Source: Bombyx mori (lineage: Eukaryota; Arthropoda; Insecta; Lepidoptera; Bombycidae). From it: 64,000 nt of DNA. This document shows positions 41,516 through 52,372 of the stretch, in pieces. A model generated the notes under the pieces. The model saw only the letters and a program-made list of their open reading frames with translations. It made no database searches and was not told the DNA's origin. Numbering within the stretch: position 1 is the stretch's first letter; every line of letters begins with the position of its first letter. The position numbers and the translations under genes are program-made. The stretch lies in assembly GCF_030269925.1 (NCBI RefSeq), contig NC_085109.1, positions 1,054,001-1,118,000 of the forward strand, given 5' to 3'.

Positions 41516-41759
41516 ATTTTTCTCATGTTTCCGAAAGTATTAATGACTTCTTTTTACATACATTAAATGTTCAAATGACTCTCCCGGTCGTTATATACCG
41601 GGAAATCTTTCCACAACAAACGGACAGACAGTACAGACTAAATATTGTGAGGTTGAACAATAAATAAAACATATATGTATAAAATAATCGAAATTTGGAA
41701 TAAACGGACATCAAAGATAAAATTTAATCAATAGAGGCTGCCCAAAGTATAAACTAAAT

Positions 41760-41845
41760 GAAATTATACAGGTCAAAGTCGGCATCGAACCCAGGGACAA
41801 GGGGTGATCGCCCTGTCTACCTGTGGCATTGACTTGAGAGGGAAA
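41760..41845 (-). mobile_element. tRNA-like SINE head, isolated
   Basis: On minus: 'gccacaggtagacaggg' (box A-like) and 'ctgggttcgatgccgac' (box B-like) at tRNA spacing. There is no full cloverleaf and no body, so it is more likely a SINE remnant than a tRNA gene. Confidence 0.35.
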
Positions 41846-41974
41846 CTTTCTGGAATTGTATTATAAATTTAAAATAAATTTTAAAATAAATGAGAGAAAA
41901 AAAACACGATAAATATTTAACAACAAGGAAAATATGGTAAGCGTTTAGTCACTGGAAAGATGTTTTTTTTGAAA

Positions 41975-42318
41975 TGTTGCTACGCACGGATGTTCCGCAA
42001 CGATCCAGACGAATCTTGTCACAAACGGCCCTCTGGTGCAATATTTTTTGTTTTACTCCTTAGGTGAACGAGTTGACGGCCCATCTGACGTAATGTGGCT
42101 ATCAGAGCCCACGGATATTACAACGTGAACGCCACCATCCACCTCATGTTGCTACGCACGGATGTTCCGCCACAATCCAGACGAATCTTGTCACAAATGG
42201 CCCGCTGGTGTACTTTTTTTGTTTTATTCCTTTGATGAACGAGTTGACGACCCATCTGGCATAATGTGGCTACCAGAGCCCACGGATCACAACGTGAACG
42301 CCACCATCCAATTCAAGA
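41975..42318. repeat. 172-bp tandem duplication including a SINE-like tail
   Basis: Two head-to-tail copies with a period of 172 bases: 'tgttgctacgcacggatgtt' begins at 41975 and again at 42147. Each holds 'gacgaatcttgtcacaaa' and a worn reversed Bm1-like part ('gaacgagttgacg', 'agagcccacggat'). The copies differ at roughly one base in ten. Confidence 0.75.
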
Positions 42319-42540
42319 CATGAAACTTAAGCCTCAAACGTATAATTCAAGTTTTCAAAGGATTCATTGTCAAAATTCAACTATTTTTTTATTTTCCAAC
42401 GGAAATATGAAGTCTTAAGGGACTTTGAAGTTCCACCGCTGAGCAAGAACAAAGATTCTTTGGCAACTGTCACCCAAAACAATACTCATCGACTCTTATC
42501 TCGGAGGGCTGAGACAAAACTCATAGTTTTTGTTTTCCCT

Positions 42541-42860
42541 ACCAATTCGCTGGTAGCCTAAGATGCTATTTCAGCTACGCGCCGACGGAGTGGTGAGCTC
42601 ACGGGTATAGCCTCAGAGAATTTAGCAACACTAGCCCTAGCAAGAGCAGTGCTTCGGAGAATCTACCAACGGAACGGAATCACGACCCACTGAGAAGATC
42701 CGGCGAGTTGGCCGTGTCTGTGGATTAGTTCGGTCGTCATAATCGGCGGTAACCGGTGCTTGAGAGGTCTAAAAGCACCGAGAGTGAATCCGGGGGATAC
42801 GACAAGACATGTTTGGGATGACAGCGACTCTGCGTTGCCCCCATCGCCTGGATCGGATAA
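42541..42860 (-). mobile_element. 5'-truncated Jockey-type LINE, minus
   Basis: Reversed 3' UTR ('gctggtagcctaagatgcta', 'acccactgagaagatccggc') and the last ~60 codons of ORF2. On minus these give 'SRCHPKHVLSYPPDSLSVLL', the family's Arg/Pro-rich C-terminus. It is more diverged than the 12640 copy. Confidence 0.72.
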
Positions 42861-43074
42861 AAAACTAATAGTAACGAGGACTTGGGTATAGGGAATAACA
42901 CAATAGGAGTTATAACGAAGACATTACCACTTTGGCTGTGGCAAGTAGTATCATAGACCTTCATCTGGTGGTCACTGTGTCTAAATGCGCATCCAATGAT
43001 ATTTCCACCAGTGCGTGGCAGGTCTTCCTGGACCCACCAGCACTAGGGTAGATTCAAATACTATAACTTTGCGA

Positions 43075-43290
43075 ATACATCTCTCTCTCTCTCTCTTCAA
43101 TCGGTCCCTCATTGCTGAGGATCGTGACTCCGGCCGATTCCGTCAACCAGCTGTCTCCATTGATCCCGTTCTGTAGCTTGGTGGAAGGCGTTGCTGACAG
43201 GTATTTTCAGTTCCTCCGCTATTTAGTCCGACCACCGTTTGGGACCTCTACCCATAGGCCTTTCTCCCTCGATTTTACCGGTCACCACAA
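43075..43290 (-). mobile_element. RTE-type LINE 3' region, minus
   Basis: Begins with a (CT)n run (43080-43097), then 'cctcattgctgaggatcgtg' (terminal stem-loop) and 'ccaaccgttt'-like C-terminal text ('agtccgaccaccgtttggga'). Same family as 18672-19135. Confidence 0.62.
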
Positions 43291-43822
43291 TACAATTTAT
43301 AGTATATAGCTGTCGGTGGCGAACTCTTACAAACACCTGAATGAATCCCTCCGAACTAGCGAGAGGGACATGGTTCTTTTCGTTCGAACCGCGGCGGGCC
43401 TATATGGACTTATCAGGAGTGACCGAGTTTTCAATTAGCTTTGTAAACAAATAATTATATTCGCATTTTCGCTCAGTAGAACAGGAATTGTACGTCTTGG
43501 ACATGACGTGGGAAGAACTAGAACAGACTACCCAAGACCGATGCAAATAGAAGAATTAGATTCGAGCCCTACATCCCAGCAGAGGGTAATAGGAAAGAAA
43601 GAAGAAGTGTTAAGATTCGTTCGCACATTAACTTTAAGAACCATTACCGTATGTATCTCTGTAGAGTAGTGTAGGGACTCTACTACGGTTGCCACCTTTC
43701 TTTTGGCAGATAAAGTAAATTGGTTATTATAGGCCGGAAAAAAAGTCCATAGTGTTATAATAAAGTACAATTTAATTTTTATTATTATAATGTTTGTATC
43801 ATATTTTTTCATTTCAACACTA

Positions 43823-43885
43823 CATGACGATCACGACCACTCTGTCAAGAGTGACACGACTGAGAAGAAGAAGAAGAAATCATAT
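43823..43885 (+). mobile_element. RTE-type LINE 3' end scrap
   Basis: 'gatcacgaccactctgtcaa', 'gagtgacacgactgag', then (AAG)n. The stem CACTCT/AGAGTG and the purine tail match the other RTE ends here. Confidence 0.55.
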
Positions 43886-44871
43886 TTTTTATAATATTAC
43901 AGTTAAACAAATTAAACCAGATAATGAATGACAGTGACGATGTCGACATTTGAGGTCTCTTTACAGAGGAGTCTCTACAGACTCCCGTCTCCAGAATCTC
44001 AAAGTGATGATGTCAACCAAAAACCGGATAGAAAGATCAACAGAAATCCCAAACGATTCTCACTTTTGTCTCAATACAGATGAATGTGTGATCATGAGTA
44101 TATTAGGGAGTGTGGGAAATTTGGGGTGATATTGAATGGTCTTATTGTGCAAGATTTCAAGTACTTTTTGATTGAAACGCGGACTCACTCTAATTTTTTG
44201 TCTGAATTAGTGAATGGCGATGATTTAATGGGTCATGGGTCGTTTGAGTCTATAATAACTTAATAACTATCACTTGTACTAAGCGGCTGGGAATTAAAAG
44301 AATCTATTTGTTAAAATCTTCTATGGTAAGTGAACGATGTGATCCAGGTCACCAAATGACAACAAAACAATATTAAAAACAACAACAAAACACGGACGAC
44401 AACAGGAACAACAACAAAAAAATACAATTTCGCGCAACAACAATGACAAACGTGAAAACACCGGAACGCGGCGGTGCGTCCGAGGGCCATTCATCAAACG
44501 TCAGACAGGAGCTTTTAGTTGTAACAGAATATTGCAATTGTCGTCAGTCTGTCGCTTACAAGTCGCCCTTTCGACGTGACATGTACAGAAAAGACCATAG
44601 AGAATGTATTGTGTGCGAGAGAACACAATGGTACGGAAAAAAAAACATTTGAAAGGACAAACATTTGAAGGGGCTACATTTGATGCGTATTTTGTAATTT
44701 TTATGTCTGGCACGAGCATAGATCCACTTCGGGTTACTAGTGGTATCACAGAGTACTCTTCTAGGTCAGTCAACAAATAAACAACATCACAAAAAATCAC
44801 TTTTTTATTTCATTGCATTTGAAATATCAATTGGAAGTAAAGTCAAAAGTTGTTGTTGGACAATTTAAGTT
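43886..44871. other. Intergenic, AAC-rich part
   Basis: No supported gene. Positions 44345-44430 are rich in 'aacaacaac'. A 69-codon frame at 44443-44652 contains a 'CNCRQS...CERTQW' string but no known domain. Confidence 0.4.
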
Positions 44872-45112
44872 TACTGATGGTAGGACCTCTTGTGAGTCCG
44901 CACGGGTAGGTACCACCACCCCGCCTATTTCTGCCGTGAAGCAGTAATGCGTTTTGGTTTGAAGGGTGGGGCAGCCGTTGTAATTATACTGAGACCTTAG
45001 AACTTATATCTCAAGGTGGGTGGCGCATTTACGGTGTAGATGTCTATGGGCTCCAGGAACCACTTAACACCAGGTGGGCTGTGAGCTCGTCCACCCATCT
45101 AAGCTATAAAAA
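44872..45112 (+). mobile_element. Bm1 SINE, body and tail
   Basis: From 'actgatggtaggacctct' to 'ctaagctataaaaaat'; one of the least changed bodies in the window, without the tRNA head. Confidence 0.9.
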
Positions 45113-45727
45113 ATATATATTTTATGAGTTACTTTTTTTTCAAAAATCCTTTAACTATTTCTGCAAAATATGTAAAAATAAGTTCAGCACTAAAAGCATT
45201 AAAGACACCATCACAACACACCAATCAATCTCAAAGCGAAAAACAAAATATTCCCTGACACGCAAAACACGAAAATGTCCCTACAATTACAATTTATCGC
45301 ATTTAATAAATGTCATAATATTGCTATAAGTCATTTAATTCTCTGTTTCCCTCTCAAAACAACAAACAAATTTTCCATTCATTACCTGTACCGCGTGGAT
45401 ATAACTGTATTAATACAATCAACGAATGTGGATATCCCGCTGTGATTTATCTCTAATAACGTTGATTGCTTGTTATTGTATTTATTTAAGATTACGATCA
45501 GATGGCACGTGTTAAAAATCGATATTATCCAGTCTTATATAATAAATACATTCCAAACATGTTTTTAGATATTTTCTGACCACTGGCTTCATTGACTCAT
45601 ATGTAGCTAGGATCCACAGCCGTGGCCACAAAAAAGGGAGGCGTAGAGCAGAGATTCGGATTCCGAGATTCCTCGCCACCAAAGCGCAGTCATTGCCGAT
45701 TGAAACAGGCCTTAGATGGAGATGCTT
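45113..45727. other. Intergenic, no feature recognised
   Basis: AT-rich; nothing supported. Confidence 0.4.
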
Positions 45728-46215
45728 AGTGATGCAGACGAGAAACCGCTGCTTACCGCTAAATACCATACAAAAGTCTCGTTTGAAGAAGAGTATATCT
45801 TAATAACCACTTACCATCGGCAATAAAAAAATCTGAACGGTAAGTGGGAGAAAATATCTCTGGAAACACACTGTGGATGAGCACAATGGTTCTCGATAGC
45901 CTGGAAGAACTCTACTCCAGAGACGGGCGGTGTAATATTATAAACTAGAGGGTAGGATCTTCTCAAACAATTCTCAGAGCACTTCCTTCCTTCCTTCCTT
46001 CGCAGAGTACATACGGCAAAAAATACAGAGAAACCCAAAGTAGCCTCAGTAGATCCAGAGGTTCCAACTGATCCTTTATAATGGCAGATCGGCAGATTAT
46101 AGATAATCAGAATAGCCCTCTTTTGTTTGCAGTCAAATGAAAGTAGCTGATATTTGGAAAGCCCGACCCAGAGGTGGGAGCAGTACTCCACGCGAGGCCG
46201 GACTTATGCCTTGTA
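45728..46215 (-). pseudogene. BMC1/L1Bm-type LINE RT C-terminus, minus
   Basis: On minus the frame from 46191 gives 'MEYCSHLWVGLSKYQL' then 'FDCKQKRAILII', the conserved EYCSHLW-G--KYQL block just after the RT domain in CR1/Jockey-group elements. Downstream are 'ATLGFSVFFAVCTL', matching the LASLCVFYR-type block, and the common tail ('aagtctcgtttgaagaagag'). A (CTTC)n run at 45987-46003 and several frame breaks show decay. It extends this family further 5' than the other copies here. Confidence 0.7.
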
Positions 46216-46705
46216 AAACAAAAGTCTTTGTTCAGGCGTAAAGTACCACTTTTTAAGATTACCGCTATTTAAGACACAAGTTCGCTTTGCCCTTCAAAGG
46301 ACTCTGATATTAAACAACTTCATGATTTCAGTCTGAAAAAAATTACAGAATTGTCACGATGAGTAGTCACAGGAGCTGGTTAGTAAACGACACCAGTGCC
46401 GACTCTTCGGGTATTTGCGATGACAACGCGACTACCCTGGTAATTATCGCATTCCCAGAGGTCGCTACGGACTGTCCACTCCTAAGCATCGCAGTAAGGC
46501 CACTGAACAAATTTAAAAAAGGACAATTTGAAGTTGCCTCATCAGAATCAGAGAAACGTAATAAAAGATCTAATAGTTGTGGCGTGCAGTTAAGGTATAC
46601 AGACCCTGACTTCTCTAGCGAATGCTTCGACGGATCAGAAAAACCAGTAACATACATACCAACTTGGCTCTTCTTAATTCCCATGTTATAAGTAGGGAAT
46701 ATTTT
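46216..46705. other. Region open on both strands, function unknown
   Basis: Positions 46359-46691 on plus (110 codons, ATG start) and 46367-46684 on minus (105 codons) are both open. The plus frame has an even composition ('DTSADSSGICDDNATTLVII', 'SSESEKRNKRSNSC') and better GC balance than the surroundings. No domain is recognised and no splice sites were identified. It could be a decayed transposon ORF. Confidence 0.25.
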
Positions 46706-46877
46706 ACTTCTTTTTTTCCTACCTAAGCTGGTAGGTAGCCTTTAGAGGCTATGCCAGCGTAACCGAGCGAGTGGGTGTCGTTACTACCACTAGCCCTAGC
46801 AAGAGCCGTGCTTAGCAGAATCTACCGGATCGGAAACGCGGCCCACTGAGAAGATACCGCGAGAAACTCAGTGAGCT
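46706..46877 (-). mobile_element. 5'-truncated Jockey-type LINE tail, minus
   Basis: T-rich start, 'cctacctaagctggtagg', 'gcagaatctaccggatcgg' and 'cactgagaagataccgcgag'. The direct repeat AATATTTT flanks it (46698-46705 and 46878-46885). Confidence 0.78.
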
Positions 46878-46885
46878 AATATTTT

Positions 46886-47723
46886 GTTAGCGACAGCTCG
46901 TCGAAGAAAACCAATAACATAGTCCACCCAATTGATATTGTTGTCCTTATTTTTTTGTAGGAATCTATCGTAATCAATAATATGCCTATTAAACTTCCTC
47001 TTTTGTTGGTGAAGTTTATTTAATCGTTCAAATACATAGGTGTGCTTCAAAATTTATCACAGTCCTATTGAATACGACTGAATCAATAAAAGACAATAAT
47101 AGAGTACCTACCTACATACGTCATTGACAAAAACTAGTTTATCTTAGGTTTTTGTTCTATTTTGTATGCACGCTCAAGACATACATATGAATGAAAGTTC
47201 GGTCAGGATAAAGCAGGGTTCAACGAACGCGACTTACCTTCACAACGCACAGGGGGTTACTATATATTAAAATATTTAAATCGGAATTATGGCATAAAAT
47301 GAATTTGATATGAGAACATCAGTGGTCGGTGACAGCGGGTCGCTCATTGGCGTCGCGAAGCTGTTTTGAACCGCGCCTCGCTCGGCTTGAGACTTGGACC
47401 TCATGTTCCAATGACGGCCTTCTGATGACTATGAACTTTGATAGCCAATTAAGAGCTATTAGGCCGTGAACCAGTACATATATCTGCGCAATAAAACCAT
47501 CATGAAGCAATCACAAAACCTGTTTCTCATGACGGGGACAACTAGGACCTATTTGGATGAAGACCACTCTGTAATTGCTTTGATATTAAAAGATCAAAGA
47601 CAACATTTAAAGTTTCTGGATTTCAAGGGCAATGTATAGGGAAATAAACGGGATAATTTATTACACAAGCTTGTCTGTCGCAACTCGCAAAGTCAAGCAT
47701 CCAAAAATACGCCACTAAGCCGA
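46886..47723. other. Intergenic, no feature recognised
   Basis: No gene or repeat is supported. Short minus frames at 46868-47050 and 47319-47510 have no recognisable content. Confidence 0.4.
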
Positions 47724-47980
47724 TTTTTTTTATTGCTTATTCGGTTGGACAAGCTTACGGCCCACCTGGTGTCAAGTGGTTACCGGAACCCATCGACGTC
47801 TACAATGTAAATGCCGCTACCTATCTTGAGATATAAGTTCTAAGGTCTCGGTATAGTTACAACGGCTGTCCCTTCTTCCCGGTCTACCCTTCAAACCGCA
47901 ATACTGCTTCACGGCACAAATAGGTAGGGTGGTGGTACCAACCCATACGGACTCACAAGACGTCCTACCACTAGTAATTC
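47724..47980 (-). mobile_element. Bm1 SINE, minus, with small insertion
   Basis: T-rich tail 'ttttttttattgctta', then the reversed body to 'gtcctaccactagtaatt'. An extra 'ttcttcccggtcta' interrupts the 'ccccacccttcaaaccg' segment. Confidence 0.83.
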
Positions 47981-49602
47981 CCGGAAAAGTCCTATAACAG
48001 ATATATGCAGACAGGATCGTTTGCCTTCTCCACTGGCTGAGTGATTGTTACCCGAGACACTCCACCCTGTATGTCCCCGGCGGTGACGTCACACACTACA
48101 AGTTCCGCACGTGCGTCTCATTTCACATTTCCCACAGCCAACCCTTCTGGTGGGGCCTCCGGTTGAATATCGCGACGAAAGCTCGCTTTATTATCGGCGT
48201 AAAGGTATAACAACAAAAGACAGTCTGCGTTTCAATACACGTCGCATCCAAAGTTAAATCAGCTAAACCTCGTATGGTAGTGAAAAGAACAGTGGTGGTA
48301 GAACGTCTTGTGAGGCCATACCGATAAGTCCCACCGCCCTCTCTATTTCTGCGGGAAAGCAGTCATCTATTTCGCCCTCATGACTCAAAGATGGCCGGTA
48401 TTCGCTTTGTGATATTTGAAGACTCCTTTCATCATTTAAGGCCAACAGATATCTTCTTTATATAAGCACTGCGGGAATAATTCGTGCACACAAGTGAGGT
48501 ACGTTTGAGTCTGAGTTCGCAGTAGACAATCCGCACAGACGTGGTGCAGTCGCTGGACTCATTGCGAGGAGTCACCGGACGATCAGGCCCCAGACCATTA
48601 ACGACAGAACTCACCTTAAGTTCCTCAATCTGCAGTCAGATATGACGCTCATTCTTGACCTGGAGTCGCCCAGGTCCAAGGGAGGGAGGAGGCCCTTCGA
48701 ACGCCCAAGCATACTACAAAAATAGAACTTAAATGAACGAAAAATAATTCTAATAGAGTAAATTAGACTTTTGCTGTAAGATATCGTGTAAAATTTTTAG
48801 TGACTACAATTTATTCAAAATTCGACTTATTTTGTTGTGAGATAAAATTGTTACGTATTTGTGGTATTCGTTGTATTATGGGACGCAAATGAAGGCTGAT
48901 GCAGTACACTCGGTCATAAGATCGAAATGACAATAGCCCGTATCATTGTTCATCAAAGGGCAACTGCGACCAGGTTCCCACCATCATTATTCCCAAATAG
49001 TGCGCTAGCAGTAACCCAACTTCCCAATTCCCACCCAAAGTTTATTTAGAACACTAGGTATATCTTTATCCCGTGTGTGTCCCTCCTCCGCAGGGTCCTC
49101 CCTAACCTACCTACACATTGTGCCATCCATCTTCGATAAACGGTTATAATCATTCAGGAGCACTGGCAAACGTCAAGAATTAATATTGAAATTTCTGCCA
49201 CTAAGTTTTCTCATCTCAAGATAAGCAGATGAAGGTCACGCTTCTTCACAATTGCTGACTATCTGCGGATGCAAATACCAATAACCCAAAAGTCCCGACC
49301 AGACCGTCGCCACAACCGAAATAAGGCACTGCCCCCACCTGGCTTTACTAAACGACTTGCTCTTGTCAGTCAGGCGTCTCTTCTGACGGACAACAGTAGA
49401 GTCACCAGCGCCGTGCAACGAACCTTCCACGGGGGTCGTCGTCTTCAAAGCACTGAAGCTAGACTCCTGCTAGAATTCAAAATTAACGGGCAATTCGAAC
49501 ATCCAAAATGTTTCGCGCGTTACGTTCGTCTGAATTACAATTAAATCGGCTTTAAATCTTGCCGATTTTGGAGCGGGTCCTTAACGTTATATGTATATAT
49601 AT
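47981..49602. other. Intergenic with one Bm1 fragment
   Basis: About 1.6 kb without a supported gene. A worn Bm1 piece lies at 48290-48380. Positions 48500-48720 and 49230-49450 are less AT-rich and open on one or both strands (e.g. 49269-49544 plus), but no family is recognised. Confidence 0.35.
48290..48380 (+). mobile_element. Bm1 SINE, decayed internal fragment
   Basis: 'agtggtggtagaacgtcttg', 'ccaccgccctctctatttct' and 'gggaaagcagtcat' follow the Bm1 body, then stop. Confidence 0.6.
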
Positions 49603-49930
49603 TTTTGTTTTTTTTATTGCTTAGATGGATAGACGAGCTCACAGCCCACCTGGTGTTAAGTGGTTACTGGAGCCCATGCACATCTGCAACGTAAATGCGC
49701 CACCCACCTAGAGAAGTTCTAAGGTCTCAGTATAGTTACAACGGCTACCCCACCCTTCGAACCGAAACGCATTACTGCTTCACGGCGGAAATAGGCGGGG
49801 TGGTGGTATCTACCCGTGCGGACTCCCAAGAGGTCCTACCACCAGTGATTACACAAATTATAATTTTGCAGGTTTGATTTTTATTACACGATGCTATTCC
49901 TTCACCGTGGAAGTCAATCGTGAACATATA
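49603..49930 (-). mobile_element. Bm1 SINE, minus
   Basis: 'ttttttattgcttagatgga' through the reversed body, 'ttttattacacgatgctatt' and 'cgtggaagtcaatcgtgaac'. Only the tRNA head is missing. Confidence 0.9.
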
Positions 49931-50697
49931 TTACGCTTAGTTACAGTTTATGATAGTATTTAAGTCGGAACGAGAACGGATGTCCTGGATACCGCTATGG
50001 GAGACATTTTGATGGGTCATTGAAAGATTCACGTGGCATGTTATTTAATATTCTCATATTGTTTGGACTATTTTTTGTCATAAACAGCCCGAAGAGCTCA
50101 CGTTACACAGACCACAACGTGCGAGATCATGCGAATGAAATAATCAGGCTGGATCTTACCTACGTTCTAGAGTACGTTTTTATTCTGAAGATAATAGTAC
50201 TTCCCAGGATATTTGAGGATAAAATCGCGTCCAATTAAATCGCAACGTATCCCTGCGAGCGACACAGTTCGAGACACACAGTTATTGTGTCACATACCTT
50301 TCTACATGGCCTGGCTACATGGTCATAAATTGTGGTTATTTTAAAGTCATACATGATACAATGCTACAAAAACCGGATATGTTGAGGCTTGATTAGTAAC
50401 TCGTAATGATGTTTTAAATATTGTAATAGCATAATATAAGTAATGGTCCTTCCCAAGTCGCTTAGCCAATTTAGTCTAGGCTAACGATACCAGCACCTAG
50501 TTAATCGACATGGGATTTAGTGACTAAAGCTAACAGAGTATTATGATTCAATTGCAAAGGTATAGTACTTTAGTAGAAACATTATCCGAGCTGTAATCCG
50601 TGATCTTCTGCAGAACTTCGCTTTCAGCACCGATCGGCTCCGAACTTGGCTCCGTGTCGCTTGTATCCTGTACATCGTCGAGAAGTTACAAAAAAAA
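49931..50697. other. Intergenic, no feature recognised
   Basis: AT-rich; a 72-codon frame at 50020-50238 is unrecognised. Confidence 0.4.
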
Positions 50698-50775
50698 CGT
50701 CATTACGGATCCTCCCGATCCATTAACGGTGCTTTTAGGTACCACAAGCACCGGTCACCGTCCTCGTCGAACCCG
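50698..50775 (+). mobile_element. LINE ORF2 C-terminal scrap
   Basis: 'cgtcattacggatcctcccg', 'gtgcttttaggtaccacaag' and 'ccgtcctcgtcgaacccgtc' match 13410-13490 nearly base for base, giving 'VITDPPDPLTVLLGTTSTGH'. It lacks any tail and is cut off abruptly on both sides. Confidence 0.8.
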
Positions 50776-50781
50776 TCGACG

Positions 50782-50948
50782 TCCGACGTAAATGTGCCAC
50801 CCACCTTGAGATATAAGTTCTAAGGTCTCAAGTATAGTTACAACGGCTGCCCCACCCTTCAAACCGAAACGCATTACTGCTTCACGGCAGAAATAGGCAG
50901 GGCGGTGGTACCTACCCGCGCGGACTCACAATAGGTCCTACCACCAGT
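50782..50948 (-). mobile_element. Bm1 SINE, minus, tail missing
   Basis: The reversed body from 'acgtaaatgtgccacccacc' to 'aggtcctaccaccagtaa'. The 3' tail segment is replaced by the LINE scrap directly to its left, joined at 'gacgtccgacgtaaatg'. Confidence 0.82.
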
Positions 50949-50964
50949 AAAAGTCCAAACCAAT

Positions 50965-51040
50965 AGGGTCCTATCCCCAGTGTTTCGGGCGATGGCGGCT
51001 TTTCGTTGCCCCGTCGCAGTCGGTTAAGAATGGCCCCCTA
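50965..51040 (-). mobile_element. LINE ORF2 C-terminal scrap, minus
   Basis: 'tttcgggcgatggcggcttt' and 'cgttgccccgtcgcag' parallel 'tttgggatgacagcgact' and 'cgttgcccccatcgcctgg' at 42810-42850, the region before the ORF2 C-terminus. Confidence 0.45.
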
Positions 51041-52372
51041 TACTACCAGCGAATAGGTAGACAATATATATTTTTTAATTATTGAAAATTCATATAAATT
51101 ACTATTAAAAAAAACACATCATATTGGTCCAAAACCAATTTAGATTCTACTTATTCTACTTATATTAAACCTGCGGAGGACTTAGTCTCAGTGAAGACCA
51201 CGTGTCTGCGTCTACTCATTACAGACTAAGACGTAAGATACAATATAAATGGGGAGCTTTAATTACTAACATAACTGATGGCTCTTTGCAGAACTTCTTC
51301 TCTTACCGTCTTCCACTCATCAGGTATGTTCACTTTGCCGGGGAACCTTTAAATTAACCTCCAAGTTACTGTTATTTGAATTATGGTCAACGTAGGTATA
51401 CTTTTGACCATCGTGAATCGTTAGCTCCCCTTGCGTATGTTATCCTTAGTGAATTGTTAATGTGGGTAAAATTTATCATCCGAACTGTTTCCGTGATGGC
51501 TTCATCAACTAACCTTGATGGTGGAAGATGAAAATGTTCACAACAATCGTATTTGGCACATACATTGGCATTACTATTCTGAAGTGTTCAGTCTTATAAT
51601 CAGCTACCAGCTACAAGATAGCTCGGTAAAGCCAAAATAGCATAAATATTTATGCTTAACCTGGCAAATTGGTTTCCATTTAGATTGAGATAAGTATCGA
51701 TTGTCTTTCGGCTTCATTGGTCAAGCATAAACATTTTTGGCTTAAGCAAGCTATTATTACAAAAGTTTATACCCTAAACTTAAAATAGCATCTACACCTA
51801 GCATCATATGAGACACTTTACCCTACGCCACAGCTGATTTTCATTGCACGCAGAAAGAATCAGGATAATTTAAGTGGTTTGATAGTAGTTGAAGTAAATT
51901 AATTGTAGACGGAAACCACCAGCACTATATTGGTTTTGGTGAGCGGTTCTTGTAATCCTTATAGACCTAATCTTGGTGTAGACTATAATTACAATACCAC
52001 TTGGCACTCGAACCTCTAATCTCATACATGTTGGATAGTTAACCTGATCGTCTGTATTAACTACAAGGGATTCTTTACGGCGCTTATTGTAACTCTGAAG
52101 CGGGACTTATCATATCCCCAAAACCTTATAGGACTAGAAGCCATTTCCCACAGAAACTTTGCCATCCTACACCGATACTTGTCCTATTTATGATGTCCAT
52201 ACACTCATAGCGGACTGTTAAAATTAAATTACCTCACAGAAATGAAAACGGTGATACAAGACCAGTTCAAGACTGGTCATATGATGATGGATCAAGACAT
52301 ATGATACCGCTGTGTCAAGACCGCCGATATTCTCAAAGAAAGAAGCATTTTTAGAGCTTGCCAAATACCTAC
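51041..52372. other. Possible 3' part of the minus-strand gene; no firm exon
   Basis: No repeat is recognised, which is unusual for this window. One candidate terminal exon on minus, about 51243-51345, reads 'FPGKVNIPDEWKTVREEV' then 'LQRAISYVSN' and a stop, after an AG at 'ttaatttaaag'. It may be a last exon of the gene at 52373-53454, but the exons between are not resolved. Confidence 0.25.

Noticed and set aside
49695..49877. Open frames inside Bm1 copies (also 59538-59876, 8769-8990)
   Set aside because: The same peptide pattern recurs in every SINE copy because the DNA repeats; it is not selected coding.
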